64,000 nucleotides of DNA from Pontibacter mangrovi (lineage in GTDB: Bacteria > Bacteroidota > Bacteroidia > Cytophagales > Hymenobacteraceae): NCBI RefSeq assembly GCF_006385705.1, contig NZ_VFRQ01000010.1, positions 78,966-142,965 on the forward strand, written 5' to 3'. The notes beneath the pieces were generated by a model, which was not told where the DNA came from, searched no databases, and saw nothing but the letters and a program-made list of their open reading frames with translations. Below are positions 17,662 to 26,455 of the stretch, one piece after another; position 1 is the stretch's first letter, and every line of letters begins with the position of its first letter. Made by a program: the position numbers and the translations under genes.

Positions 17662-18660
17662 TTAAAGTTTCGCGATGATGTTTTGAGCAAACTCCATGGT
17701 GCCTGCCTTGCCGCCCAGGTCGCCGGTGCACTCCTCTTTGTTCGCCAAAGTGGCTTCCAGCGCAGACTCTATGCGGTTTGCCTCGTCCTTCAGGTCCAGG
17801 TGGTGCAGCATCATGATGGCAGAGCGCAGCAGGGCAGTTGGGTTGGCAATGCCTTTGCCGGCAATGTCCGGGGCTGAGCCGTGCACGGCCTCAAAGATGG
17901 CCATCTCGTCGCCGATGTTGGCGCCGGCCACCACGCCCAGTCCGCCTACCAGGCCTGCGCACAGGTCAGACAGAATATCGCCAAACAGGTTTGTCGTCAC
18001 GATCACGTCAAACTGCTCTGGCTTGGCCACCAGCTGCATGCACATGTTGTCGATGATCTTGTCGTCAGCCTGGATGTGCGGGTAGTCTTTCGCAGCGGCT
18101 CTGAACTCATCCAGGAACAGGGCGCCGGCGCTTTTCAGGATATTCGCCTTGTGCACAGCGGTTACCTTCTTGCAGCCATGCTTGTCGGCATAGGCAAACG
18201 CGGCTCTCACGATTTTGCGGCAGCCTACGCGCGTCAGGCGGGCCACAGAGTCGGAGATCTGCAGGCGCTCGTCGAACATCTCCAGGCCAGAATACAGGCC
18301 TTCGGTGTTCTCGCGGAACAGCACTGAGTTTACGTTGTCGAAGCGGGTTTCTACGCCTTTGGTCGTCTTGGCCGGCCTCACGTTAGAGTAGAGGTCGAAC
18401 ATCTGGCGCAGCTGCACATTTATACTTTTAAAGCCTTTGCCAACCGGCGTGGTAATAGGGCCTTTCAGGGCCACTTTGTTTTTCTTAAGAGAAGCGATCA
18501 GCGTTTCTGGTATCAGCTCGCCGATGGCATCAAAGGTAGTCTGGCCTGCGTTCTCTTCTTCCCAGGTTACGGGAACGTTTGCTGCGCTAAAGATGGCTTT
18601 TACAGCTTCGGTTATCTCAGGTCCAATCCCGTCGCCGGGGATAAGGGTTACTTGTCTCAT
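17662..18660 (-). CDS. NAD-type isocitrate dehydrogenase
   Basis: Oxidative decarboxylation of isocitrate to 2-oxoglutarate (TCA cycle). The 332 residues match the short, homo-oligomeric isocitrate/isopropylmalate dehydrogenase group. Seen are GDGIGPEIT (8-16), the substrate motif [12 protein letters not shown] near 113-124, and the metal/cofactor region [18 protein letters not shown]. The motif with Asn-Thr-Glu after Arg-Glu favours isocitrate over 3-isopropylmalate, and no leu genes are nearby. YtxH lies 8 nt upstream and the DUF1573 gene 21 nt downstream. Confidence 0.88.
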   Translation of the reverse strand: MRQVTLIPGDGIGPEITEAVKAIFSAANVPVTWEEENAGQTTFDAIGELIPETLIASLKKNKVALKGPITTPVGKGFKSINVQLRQMFDLYSNVRPAKTTKGVETRFDNVNSVLFRENTEGLYSGLEMFDERLQISDSVARLTRVGCRKIVRAAFAYADKHGCKKVTAVHKANILKSAGALFLDEFRAAAKDYPHIQADDKIIDNMCMQLVAKPEQFDVIVTTNLFGDILSDLCAGLVGGLGVVAGANIGDEMAIFEAVHGSAPDIAGKGIANPTALLRSAIMMLHHLDLKDEANRIESALEATLANKEECTGDLGGKAGTMEFAQNIIAKL

Positions 18661-18668
18661 GGTAAAGT

Positions 18669-18974
18669 TTACAGTTCTTTCCTGCTATTAATTTCGTTGA
18701 TGAGCGAGTCTACGTCGCCAAGCAGCTTCTCGGCTTTCTCTTTCGCGTCCTGTATCACGCGCTGCCCCTCCGACTTGGCTGTGGTGGGCATGTTCTCGCC
18801 TTTGGCGATCAGCTGCTCCAGCAGGTCCGAAAGGGTGTCGCGGTATTTTTCCAGTCTATAGCTCAGCCAGTTTCTTGTTTCGCGGCCTTTCTCCGGGGCG
18901 AAAAGCAGGCCGGCCGCAGCTCCTACAGCGGCGCCGGAAACGAAAGCCAGTAGCGCACTTGTCTTTTTACTCAT
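18669..18974 (-). CDS. YtxH domain protein
   Basis: A 101-residue protein with a Gly/Ala-rich N-terminal hydrophobic helix (LAFVSGAAVGAAAGLLFAP, about 8-26), the YtxH signature PEKGRETR, and a charged, amphipathic helical tail. Such proteins are small membrane-associated, general-stress-type proteins of unknown function. It follows nusB after 90 nt and precedes the dehydrogenase by 8 nt. Confidence 0.88.
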   Translation of the reverse strand: MSKKTSALLAFVSGAAVGAAAGLLFAPEKGRETRNWLSYRLEKYRDTLSDLLEQLIAKGENMPTTAKSEGQRVIQDAKEKAEKLLGDVDSLINEINSRKEL

Positions 18975-19064
18975 AGTCTCTTTTTATGCTTTATAATCTC
19001 GGGTACAAACTTTTCCTCTTCTACGGAGAAAACGCTGCAAAGGCCGTTGCTGGTTTTTGCAAGC

Positions 19065-20237
19065 TTATTTGTTGTCTATCAAGCCGCGGCCCGATTTACG
19101 GATATCGCCTTTGGCGCTAAGCTCCTGTGCCATCTTATCCAGCACACCGTTGATAAACTGCTTGCTCTTAGGGGTGCTGTACAGCTTCGAGATCTCGATG
19201 TACTCGTTGATGGTTACCTTAACCGGGATGCTGCGGAAGATGTGCATCTCACAGAGGGCCATCTTCAGGATAATTTTATCGAGCAGGGCCACGCGCTCCA
19301 CGTCCCAGTTCTTCACGCTGGCTGCTATCATGGCCTCATATTTCTCGTCCTGCTCTACCGTCTGGAAGTATAAATCCTCAAAGAAGGCCTTATCGTCTTC
19401 CCAGTTGGCCGACAGGTCCAGGAGCTGCTTGTCTTCCTCGGCTTCCTCACCGAAAATCTTCACGGTTTTGTTCACCAGGCTTCTCACGATGGACTTGTTC
19501 TCCACCCAGTTCAAGTCCTGCTCCTCAAACAAAGATTGTAAGTTTTTTTCTTTAAAGATAATGTTTTTGAAAATATGTTTCACCACCTCTACGTCCTCTT
19601 CCAGGGTATGCTCGGGCTGCTTCACATAGTCCAGAAACACGTCGTCCTTCTTCAGGATGTTCTTGTAAACGGCGCGAATCTCGCTGATGTCGGAGCCCCA
19701 GCTGATGTTGCGGCGGATGATGCTCTCCTGGTAAGACGGGCTCTGCAGCAGGCGCTGCACCACCTTGTTGCGCAGGAAACCGGTGGTATCGGGGCCTTCG
19801 GCGGCGGTGTAGCGGTTGGCTTTCTTCTCCTCCTCTTCCTCTATCAGGCTCACAATCACCTCCAGAATCTGCAGCGTGCCCAGGTAATGGTCGTAGATGC
19901 GCTCCACGGCGCTCAGCATCTGGTTGCCGTAGTACTTAAAGTCTTTCTTGGTGGCGTTGTTGTAAAAGGCAATCGCTCTGTTAACCGCATCAATGGCTTC
20001 CTTGTCGGCGCCCTCTGCATCGTACTCCTGCTTCTCGTGCCACTCCTTAAACATCAGGGTGGCCATTTGTTTTTTGCCTTCCAGCAGTTTTTTGTCCTGC
20101 ACCTCCATTGAGTTAAGGTTGGGCGCGAAATCTTCGCTTATCTGGTCCAGGGCCAGCAGATAGTCTGAACCGACGGCTTGCTGATACGCGTAGATGGCCT
20201 GCATTGCCTTGATTCGTAGTGTTCTGCGGTTGAGCAT
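19065..20237 (-). CDS. nusB: Transcription antitermination factor NusB, long form
   Basis: Binds boxA RNA with NusE and supports rRNA antitermination. E. coli NusB has 139 residues; this has 390. It starts with the NusB helix MLNRRTLRIKAMQAIYAYQQ and the C-terminal third carries the classical NusB fold (VALLDKIILKMALCEMHIF, then VTINEYIEISKLYSTPKS), with about 200 inserted helical residues between. The long form is normal for Bacteroidota. A promoter box lies about 108 nt upstream; it heads the leftward cluster down to coaE. Confidence 0.93.
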   Translation of the reverse strand: MLNRRTLRIKAMQAIYAYQQAVGSDYLLALDQISEDFAPNLNSMEVQDKKLLEGKKQMATLMFKEWHEKQEYDAEGADKEAIDAVNRAIAFYNNATKKDFKYYGNQMLSAVERIYDHYLGTLQILEVIVSLIEEEEEKKANRYTAAEGPDTTGFLRNKVVQRLLQSPSYQESIIRRNISWGSDISEIRAVYKNILKKDDVFLDYVKQPEHTLEEDVEVVKHIFKNIIFKEKNLQSLFEEQDLNWVENKSIVRSLVNKTVKIFGEEAEEDKQLLDLSANWEDDKAFFEDLYFQTVEQDEKYEAMIAASVKNWDVERVALLDKIILKMALCEMHIFRSIPVKVTINEYIEISKLYSTPKSKQFINGVLDKMAQELSAKGDIRKSGRGLIDNK

Positions 20238-20344
20238 ATTTTTATTTTAAAGAGCGTGTTGTTTGGTAATGTATAAGGTGGGCCGTAGCCCGGGTAATCT
20301 GTTTGCCTACTGTGTAAAAGCGGAAGTAGCAGGCTATAGTTCCG

Positions 20345-20352
20345 CAAAGGTA
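20345..20352 (-). promoter_or_regulatory. -7 promoter box upstream of nusB
   Basis: On the minus strand TACCTTTG fits TAnnTTTG; leader to the nusB ATG would be about 100 nt. Confidence 0.55.
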
Positions 20353-20426
20353 ACCGGTAAAAACAAAAGTGCCACAAGTTAATGCAGCACTTTTGTCTTT
20401 TACAGAATCAGGTCATCTGCTGTAGC

Positions 20427-21527
20427 TTAGTAGGTAGAGCGTACCTTGCCGATGCTTTCGATGCGTTTCTTGGCCATTTTCATGGCGGCAGCCTGGTTGT
20501 GGATGCCCTCTTTCTCGGCGAGCTCAAAGATATCCAGGGTATAGCCGTAGATGCGCTCCGTCTGGGCATAGGCGCTCTCGCGGTTGTAGCCGATCAGCTC
20601 AGAGTACACGTTGATCAGGCCGCCGGCGTTGATGAGGAAGTCCGGGGCGTACACGATGCCTTTCTCGATCAGGGCCGGGCCGTGCAGTTTCTCGTCGCGC
20701 AGCTGGTTGTTGGCAGAGCCGGCGATCACCTGGCACTTCAGGCGGTTCAGGGTATCATCGTTTACAGTGCCGCCCAGCGCGCACGGAGAGTAGATGTCCA
20801 CGTCCAGGTCGTAGATCTCATCCATGCCCACTACTTTGGCGCCATACTTCTCGGATACCTCGCGCAGGCGGTCTTCGTAAATATCGGTGATGAAAATCTG
20901 GGCGTTCTCTTTAGCCAACAGCTCCACCAGGTAGCCGCCCACGTGGCCAACCCCCTGCACGGATATCTTCTTGCCCTCCAGCGAGTCGGAGCCGAACGCT
21001 TTTTTGGCAGCGGCCTTCATGCCCATGTACGTACCGTAAGCCGTAACCGGAGACGGGTCTCCGCTACCGCCCATAGACTCCGGCAGGCCGGCCACGTGCT
21101 CGGTCTCCATGCGGATGTACTCCATGTCTTTGGTAGTAGTGCCTACGTCTTCAGCGGTAATATAAGCACCGTTCAGGTTCTTCACAAAACGGCCGTATCT
21201 GCGCATAAACGCCTCGCTCTTGTCTTTTTTAGCATCGCCGATGATCACGGCTTTACCGCCACCCAGGTTCAGACCGGAGATGGCCGCCTTGTAGGTCATA
21301 CCCCTTGAAAGACGGAGAACGTCATCAAGAGCTTCTGCCTCAGAAGCGTAAGACCACATACGGGTACCGCCCAGCGCCGGCCCCAGTACGGTGTTATGAA
21401 TGCCGATGATGGCTTTCAAACCAGTTTCTTTGTCGTGGCAGAAAACAACTTTCTCGTGATTGTGTTCTGATATCTGATCAAAGACTGATTTGTCTTTTTT
21501 CACTTCAACTTCTTTTAATTCCACCAT
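20427..21527 (-). CDS. Leucine/branched-chain amino acid dehydrogenase
   Basis: NAD-dependent oxidative deamination of leucine and related amino acids, linking them to branched 2-oxo acids used for iso-fatty acids. The 366 residues show the Leu-dehydrogenase signatures GPALGGTRMW, GLNLGGGKAVIIGD (catalytic Lys in GGGK) and the nucleotide-binding GVGHVGGYLVELLAKENA near residue 195. Gene is monocistronic between a promoter box at 21602 and nusB. No TATACTT motif occurs in it. Confidence 0.93.
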   Translation of the reverse strand: MVELKEVEVKKDKSVFDQISEHNHEKVVFCHDKETGLKAIIGIHNTVLGPALGGTRMWSYASEAEALDDVLRLSRGMTYKAAISGLNLGGGKAVIIGDAKKDKSEAFMRRYGRFVKNLNGAYITAEDVGTTTKDMEYIRMETEHVAGLPESMGGSGDPSPVTAYGTYMGMKAAAKKAFGSDSLEGKKISVQGVGHVGGYLVELLAKENAQIFITDIYEDRLREVSEKYGAKVVGMDEIYDLDVDIYSPCALGGTVNDDTLNRLKCQVIAGSANNQLRDEKLHGPALIEKGIVYAPDFLINAGGLINVYSELIGYNRESAYAQTERIYGYTLDIFELAEKEGIHNQAAAMKMAKKRIESIGKVRSTY

Positions 21528-21552
21528 TGATAGTTTTGATTAGGGGTTGTTC

Positions 21553-21560
21553 TATCTTTG
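21553..21560 (+). promoter_or_regulatory. Possible -7 promoter box for ABC exporter gene
   Basis: TATCTTTG fits TAnnTTTG on the plus strand, 121 nt before the ABC gene ATG. The long leader makes this less certain. Confidence 0.4.
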
Positions 21561-21601
21561 TGAAACAGGGAGGTGAGAGATCACCCACCCTTTTCGCGCT
21601 G

Positions 21602-21609
21602 CAAAATTA
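21602..21609 (-). promoter_or_regulatory. -7 promoter box for leucine dehydrogenase
   Basis: TAATTTTG on the minus strand fits TAnnTTTG, about 75 nt before the ATG. Confidence 0.6.
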
Positions 21610-21681
21610 AATCTTTTTTTGGTTATTTCAATTTGCTCTCGCTAACTCTACGTAAAAGCGCAAAGGCATCAAGTTCTGACT

Positions 21682-23463
21682 GTGAAATCGTTACGTTATC
21701 TAAATAAATACCTCCTAAAGTATAAGTACCGGCTGCTCCTGGGGCTGCTGTTCACCATCATATCCAACTTCTTTCAGATTTTGCCGGCGCAGGTGGTGCG
21801 GCATGCCTTCAACCTGATAAAGGAGGGCATTAACCTGCATGGCCTTTTCGGGGGCATGGCACAGCAGGAGGTGGTGTACGATATCTTCTCCAGAAGCATC
21901 CTGGTGTATGGCGTGATCATACTTCTGATGGCGCTGCTGCGGGGCGTGTTCCTGTTTTTCGTGCGCCAGACCATCATCGTGATGAGCCGCCTGATCGAGA
22001 ACGACCTGAAGAACGAGATTTACGAGCACTACCAGAGCCTGCCGCTCAGCTTCTACCGCCGCAACAACACCGGCGATTTGATGGCGCGCATCTCGGAGGA
22101 CGTGAGCCGCGTGCGCATGTACGTTGGCCCGGCCATCATGTATGGCATCAACCTCGTCATCCTTTTCCTGATGGTGATCCCCTACATGCTGTCGGTAAAC
22201 GTGAAGCTGACGCTGTATACATTGATCCCGCTGCCGATACTGGCCATCAGCATTTACTACGTCAACAACATCATCCAGCGCAAGTCCGATGAGATACAGC
22301 GCAGCCTCTCGGGCATCACCACCTTTGTGCAGGAGGCGTTCTCAGGCATCCGGGTCATCAAATCCTTTGTGCGGGAGGACGACTCGCATAACAACTTCAC
22401 CACGGCCAGCAACACTTATAAGGACAAGTCGCTGGAGCTGAACTTCGTGAACTCGCTGTTTTTTCCGCTCGTGCTGTTTCTGGTGGGCCTGAGCACGATC
22501 ATCACCGTGTACATCGGCGGCCAGGAGGTGATCAACGGCAGCATCACCACCGGTAACATCGCCGAATTTATCATCTACGTGAACATGCTGACCTGGCCGG
22601 TGACCTCGCTGGGCTGGACGGCCAGCTTGGTGCAGCGCGCCGCCGCCTCGCAGGAGCGCATCAACGAGTTTCTACACACCAAAAACAACATTGTTCCCCG
22701 TGAAAACATCAGCAAAGAGCTCAAGGGCGACATCTGCTTTGAGCACGTGGACTTCGTGTACCCCGACACCGGCATCCATGCCCTGAAGGACGTGTCGTTC
22801 GACATCAGGCACGGCGAAACGCTGGCCGTGATCGGCAACACCGGCTCGGGCAAGAGCACCATCGCCAACCTGCTGCCGCGCATGTATGACGTGACGGGCG
22901 GGCGTATCCTCATCGACGGCATGGACGTGCGCGACTACAACCTCGACAGCCTGCGCAGCCAGATCGGCTATGTGCCGCAGGATGTGTTCCTGTTCTCCGA
23001 CTCTATCCGCAACAACATCGGGTTTGGCCTGCCAAGTATAACCGAGGAGCAGATGGTGCAGGCCGCCAAGGATGCCGACGTGTATGAGAACATCGCGCGT
23101 TTCCCGGAAGGGTTTAACACCAAGCTGGGTGAGCGCGGCATTACCTTATCCGGCGGCCAGAAGCAGCGGGTGTCCATTGCGCGGGCGCTGGTGCGGGAAC
23201 CCAGCATCCTCATCCTCGACGACTCGCTTTCGGCTGTGGACACGAAGACCGAGAACGCCATCCTCAACAGCCTGCGCCGCATCATGCAGAACCGCACGAG
23301 CATCATCATCTCGCACCGGGTGTCATCGGTAAAATTGGCCGACCGCATACTGGTGCTGGACGACGGGGAGATTGTGCAACACGGCACGCACGAGGAGCTG
23401 ATAAACCAGGAGGGGCTCTACAAGCAACTATATGAGCGCCAGCTGCAGCAGGAAGACGTGTAA
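21682..23463 (+). CDS. ABC exporter half-transporter with Asp in place of catalytic Glu
   Basis: Fused permease-ATPase of 593 residues (MsbA/MdlA type): six membrane helices in about 1-320, then the nucleotide-binding domain with Walker A GNTGSGKST near 393, Q-loop YVPQDVFLFSDS, canonical signature LSGGQKQR, and Walker B ILILDDSLSAVD. The residue after Walker B is Asp rather than the catalytic Glu, as in the degenerate subunit of heterodimeric exporters. The half-transporter at 26455-28224 shows the complementary pattern (Glu present, signature LSVGQ), so the two could form one heterodimer. Substrate unknown; a TetR gene lies between them. Confidence 0.9.
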   Translation: MKSLRYLNKYLLKYKYRLLLGLLFTIISNFFQILPAQVVRHAFNLIKEGINLHGLFGGMAQQEVVYDIFSRSILVYGVIILLMALLRGVFLFFVRQTIIVMSRLIENDLKNEIYEHYQSLPLSFYRRNNTGDLMARISEDVSRVRMYVGPAIMYGINLVILFLMVIPYMLSVNVKLTLYTLIPLPILAISIYYVNNIIQRKSDEIQRSLSGITTFVQEAFSGIRVIKSFVREDDSHNNFTTASNTYKDKSLELNFVNSLFFPLVLFLVGLSTIITVYIGGQEVINGSITTGNIAEFIIYVNMLTWPVTSLGWTASLVQRAAASQERINEFLHTKNNIVPRENISKELKGDICFEHVDFVYPDTGIHALKDVSFDIRHGETLAVIGNTGSGKSTIANLLPRMYDVTGGRILIDGMDVRDYNLDSLRSQIGYVPQDVFLFSDSIRNNIGFGLPSITEEQMVQAAKDADVYENIARFPEGFNTKLGERGITLSGGQKQRVSIARALVREPSILILDDSLSAVDTKTENAILNSLRRIMQNRTSIIISHRVSSVKLADRILVLDDGEIVQHGTHEELINQEGLYKQLYERQLQQEDV

Positions 23464-23611
23464 AGTTTACTGATTTTTAGACGCCTTTAGCCATTTCTCA
23501 TACTTCCTTGGGACATCAAAAGCAGGTAGTGGGATTTTTTTAGCCCTGAAACTGTTATGCATACGTATAGCAGTTTTACTATCACCTTAAAACCCTCTAA
23601 ACATCCTGTAT

Positions 23612-24025
23612 ATGGCTATCGACTTACAGCAAATCGGCAAAAGGTTCAGATTTTATACAAACCTGAAAGAACTGGAAATGGACGATCTGAAATCCATGAC
23701 CGGCAGCGACGAAGAAACCCTTAGCAACATTATTCATGGCCGCAACATTGTGATGGATGAGCTGGTGGCTATTGTAAAGAACTTTGCAGACCTGAACCCG
23801 CAATGGCTGATTTACGGCGAGGGCAGTATGTTTAAACCCATGGATGAGAACGGGCATTGCCATGAGCCCAACAAGAAAGACTGCCTGAAGAAAGATAAAA
23901 CTGCCTACCTGAAGCAGATGAAGGACATGCTGATTGAGCTGGAAGCGGCGGAGATCGCCAAGGGCCATAAACCGGATGTAGATGCCCTAAAGGCTAAACT
24001 AGACCAATTGCGGGCGGCACAGTAA
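23612..24025 (+). CDS. Hypothetical small XRE-like HTH protein
   Basis: A 137-residue charged soluble protein. The N-terminal 70 residues (IGKRFRFYTNLKELEMDD, then LSNIIHGRNIVMDELVAIVKNF, NPQWLIYGEGSMF) resemble a divergent XRE/Cro helix-turn-helix as found at the N-terminus of phage-type repressors, where NPxWLxxGEGxM is a recurrent closing motif. The C-terminal 60 residues are a Lys/Glu-rich predicted coiled coil. DNA targets are unknown. It ends at a terminator shared with the convergent SUMF1-like gene. Confidence 0.75.
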   Translation: MAIDLQQIGKRFRFYTNLKELEMDDLKSMTGSDEETLSNIIHGRNIVMDELVAIVKNFADLNPQWLIYGEGSMFKPMDENGHCHEPNKKDCLKKDKTAYLKQMKDMLIELEAAEIAKGHKPDVDALKAKLDQLRAAQ

Positions 24026-24040
24026 GTGCCGCTTCTTTTT
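24014..24040 (+). terminator. Intrinsic terminator after HTH gene
   Basis: GCGGCAC pairs with GTGCCGC, overlapping the last codons, then a T-rich run that continues into three TATACTT motifs. Confidence 0.75.
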
Positions 24041-24067
24041 TATACTTTATACTTGAGTTTTATACTT
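24041..24067 (+). repeat. Three TATACTT motifs in a convergent gap
   Basis: TATACTT at 24041, 24048 and 24061 fills the 40-nt gap between two converging genes; the third crosses the stop codon of the minus-strand gene. Confidence 0.8.
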
Positions 24068-25226
24068 ACTCCTCCAGCCGCTCTATATCGCAAACGCACC
24101 TGAAGCCGACTTTCTCTGATGGCAAAGTATAAAGCTGGCGATCTGTGATTCTGGAGCTTTCCAGTCCATCTTCCCAACTGCCCCCTTTGGCTACTCCCTT
24201 CTCAGCCACCATTTCGGCCACATTCCCTATCATATGGAACAGGCCGTAACCCTGCGTGAAGCCACTGTAGACGTAGGCCGGTGTGCTAAATTGCAAAAAG
24301 TATGGCAGTGGCCGCTTCAGGTTAAAGTATAAATCATGTACCTCCGTCTGCTCCAGGTCCTGTCTAACTTGCGCTACAGGTTTAGGCGAGCTGATCTTCC
24401 TGGCTATGTATGCTGCGGCTTTAGGGTTAACTTTATACTTTGCCGTCGCTCCGGTTGCGCCTCCGTATGGAAACTTATACTTATCTAGCCCGGCGGCTGC
24501 AATGGTTTCCCACTCCTGCTCTGTTGGCAACCTAAAGGTAAATTTCAGCTTTTGCTCATTTTTGGGGTTACTGTTGTAAAAGGCTGTCACCACAGCTGAG
24601 CGCCACTTGCAGTACTCCACCGCCTGCTCGTAACTCACCCCCACCACAGGGTAAAACAAGTACTCCGGATGGTATTGATAAGACGTGACGGGTGCAATCT
24701 CATCTATTTTGTCCCCCACTGCATCTTTAGCATAATAGTAGTCTGCTTGCCTAAGCCTGATTACAGTTGTGTCGGGCAGTTGGCGATGATAGTATAAAAC
24801 AGATGAATCCCGCTGGATATAAAAAAGGAACTCCTGCCAGTGCAGGTTTGTCACCTCTACCTCATCGGCGTAAAGCTGCAGCGAATGAATGTAGACGGCA
24901 CCCGGTGGGCTCCCGGTAATGCCTGCAAGAGCTGTATCGCCTAAAATTTGTCCCATAGCAGCCCACTGAGCTGTAGTTTGCGCTTTCTTTTCCTGCTTTG
25001 ATAGCTGCAACGTATCAACCTGCTTTATACTTCCGCGCCTGATGAGCTTACTATCCTGAAAGCCTTTGTAATTATCGTACGGAGTATAGTTGCCATTTGA
25101 GCCGTACTCAAGGCCGGTGTTGGTGCTGTAAGCGCCGGGATGCGCAGCGTTAGGATAGTATGACCTGCACCCTGTGAAGGGGACGACTAAAGACAATGCG
25201 TATGTTAAAATGCGCAAACTCCTCAT
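24066..25226 (-). CDS. SUMF1/formylglycine-generating-enzyme domain lipoprotein (GldJ/GldK-like)
   Basis: A 386-residue predicted lipoprotein: signal sequence with lipobox-like FTGC (Cys about 20), then a C-terminal SUMF1/C-type-lectin-like domain with EVTNLHWQEFLFYIQRD, FRLPTEQEWETIAAAGL, GLFHMIGNVAEMVAEK, KGGSWEDGLES and VGFRCV. In gliding Bacteroidota, GldJ and GldK of the type IX secretion machinery share this build, but no other gld/spr gene is nearby, so the assignment is only family level. Its ATG overlaps the TetR stop (ATGA), showing coupling with that regulator. It is AT-richer than its neighbours and dense in YATACTT motifs. Confidence 0.8.
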   Translation of the reverse strand: MRSLRILTYALSLVVPFTGCRSYYPNAAHPGAYSTNTGLEYGSNGNYTPYDNYKGFQDSKLIRRGSIKQVDTLQLSKQEKKAQTTAQWAAMGQILGDTALAGITGSPPGAVYIHSLQLYADEVEVTNLHWQEFLFYIQRDSSVLYYHRQLPDTTVIRLRQADYYYAKDAVGDKIDEIAPVTSYQYHPEYLFYPVVGVSYEQAVEYCKWRSAVVTAFYNSNPKNEQKLKFTFRLPTEQEWETIAAAGLDKYKFPYGGATGATAKYKVNPKAAAYIARKISSPKPVAQVRQDLEQTEVHDLYFNLKRPLPYFLQFSTPAYVYSGFTQGYGLFHMIGNVAEMVAEKGVAKGGSWEDGLESSRITDRQLYTLPSEKVGFRCVCDIERLEE

Positions 25227-25843
25227 ACCTCTTCGCCCCGTACGGTAATCCCGTTAAGGATAAGGTTGACCGTATAGAGCACATCCCGCTCAATTTTCGC
25301 GAAATCAATGGAAGGCAGCCGGTGGAAATCGGCGCGCTGGAACTCCTCGAACTGGATCAGGTCCTTCACCGTCATCATAGAATAGCCCACGCGCTCAGCA
25401 TCGCAGGACATGAATATACCTTTGGCGACCCCTTCCTTTATCACCGTGGCGTAATAGTTGGCCTCCTTCCCCCGCGACTCCCGGAACAGCTCCTGGAACA
25501 TGGCCCGCGTCTCGATGAGCACTTTGATGGAGATGGTATGCTCCGACACGATTTCCTGGTAGTAGCGCAGCGAGGACTGGATGTATAACAGCAGGCGCTT
25601 GTGCGGGTTGGGCTCGTGCTCGGCCAGCTGCTTGATGTGTGAGAGGCGCGCCTTCCACTCCTGCGAGAACGCCTCGATGTAGAGCAGCTCCTTGCTTTTG
25701 TAGTAGTAGTACAGCGAGGGCTTTTTCATGCCGATGGCCGCAGCGATGTCGTCGAGGGTGGCCTTGCTGTAGCCCAACCTGCCAAACACGCTTTTGGCTG
25801 CCTCTAAGATCAGCTCCTTTTTAGCCTCTGCTTTCTTGCCCAA
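25223..25843 (-). CDS. TetR/AcrR-family transcriptional regulator
   Basis: A 206-residue one-component regulator. The N-terminal helix-turn-helix is clear: KKELILEAAKSVFGRLGYS then TLDDIAAAIGMKKPSLYYYY (about 27-46) and KSKELLYIEAF. The all-helical C-terminal ligand domain is divergent, so the effector is unknown. Overlaps the downstream SUMF1-like gene by 4 nt. Its position between two ABC exporter half-genes suggests, without proof, that it controls drug or lipid export. Five YATACTT motifs lie in or just upstream of its start. Confidence 0.92.
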   Translation of the reverse strand: MGKKAEAKKELILEAAKSVFGRLGYSKATLDDIAAAIGMKKPSLYYYYKSKELLYIEAFSQEWKARLSHIKQLAEHEPNPHKRLLLYIQSSLRYYQEIVSEHTISIKVLIETRAMFQELFRESRGKEANYYATVIKEGVAKGIFMSCDAERVGYSMMTVKDLIQFEEFQRADFHRLPSIDFAKIERDVLYTVNLILNGITVRGEEV

Positions 25844-25930
25844 AGTATAAATGCTGTGGTGATAAGGGGTTGATGAAGTATAAACCCGCTCCTCCCAAAG
25901 TTAAAGTATAAATCTATACTTGCAAGTATA
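25843..25930. repeat. Cluster of five AAGTATA/TATACTT motifs upstream of TetR gene
   Basis: Motifs at 25843, 25876, 25904, 25915 (opposite orientation) and 25924 occupy the 90-nt gap between the TetR start and the preceding gene's stop. This is the densest cluster in the window and the region where an autoregulatory operator would be expected. Confidence 0.75.
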
Positions 25931-25933
25931 GGG

Positions 25934-26455
25934 CTACTCCTTTACCGGCACCTCCAGCACGCCTTTGTCATCCTCCGGGAACCACTCCACGTAAAACTCC
26001 TCCAGCTTCAGCTTCTCCTCCTTGGCATAGTCGAACACGGCGGCGTATAGCTTTTTGGGCAGCAGGGCTATACTTGCCGTGGCCTCGGCCCGGACTACCT
26101 GACGGCCACCCGGCACAGTGCGCAACACATAGCCCTCCGGCAGCTTGGCAGTAGAGTCCGGGATGATGATGCCGATGAAGGCGCGGATGCTGTCGCCGCT
26201 CTTGTCGGGGTCGTTGTAGTAGATGTTGCCCGGGTAGCCCTGCAGCTCTTTCTCCTGCAGTACCTGCGACACCCGCTGAAAGGCCTCGCCCATGGCCTTG
26301 TCCTCCACAGCGCCCTCAAAGGGCTGGCCGGCTACATACATGGTTTCAGAAGAGGTAAGGGTGACGTCCGGCGCTGTAAAACCGCCCAGGTAAGTATAAA
26401 ACACCAGCAGGATGGTGGCAACACCTGCCAGCACGTAAAAAATCTTCTTGTTCAT
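25934..26455 (-). CDS. Membrane-anchored GyrI-like domain protein
   Basis: A 173-residue protein with one N-terminal membrane helix (about 5-24, FYVLAGVATILLVFYTYLGGF) and a domain resembling GyrI/BacE small-molecule-binding folds (FQRVSQVLQEKELQGYPGNIYY, GGRQVVRAEATASIALLPKKLY, FYVEWFPEDD). Ligand unknown. Its start overlaps the stop of the ABC exporter gene by one base, so the two are translated together; it may be an accessory or sensor of that exporter (inference). Confidence 0.7.
   Translation of the reverse strand: MNKKIFYVLAGVATILLVFYTYLGGFTAPDVTLTSSETMYVAGQPFEGAVEDKAMGEAFQRVSQVLQEKELQGYPGNIYYNDPDKSGDSIRAFIGIIIPDSTAKLPEGYVLRTVPGGRQVVRAEATASIALLPKKLYAAVFDYAKEEKLKLEEFYVEWFPEDDKGVLEVPVKE

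Noticed and set aside
20413..20445. tRNA-like string TAGCTTAGTAGGTAGAGC
   Set aside because: It encodes the C-terminus of leucine dehydrogenase on the other strand and no acceptor, anticodon or T arm can be folded.
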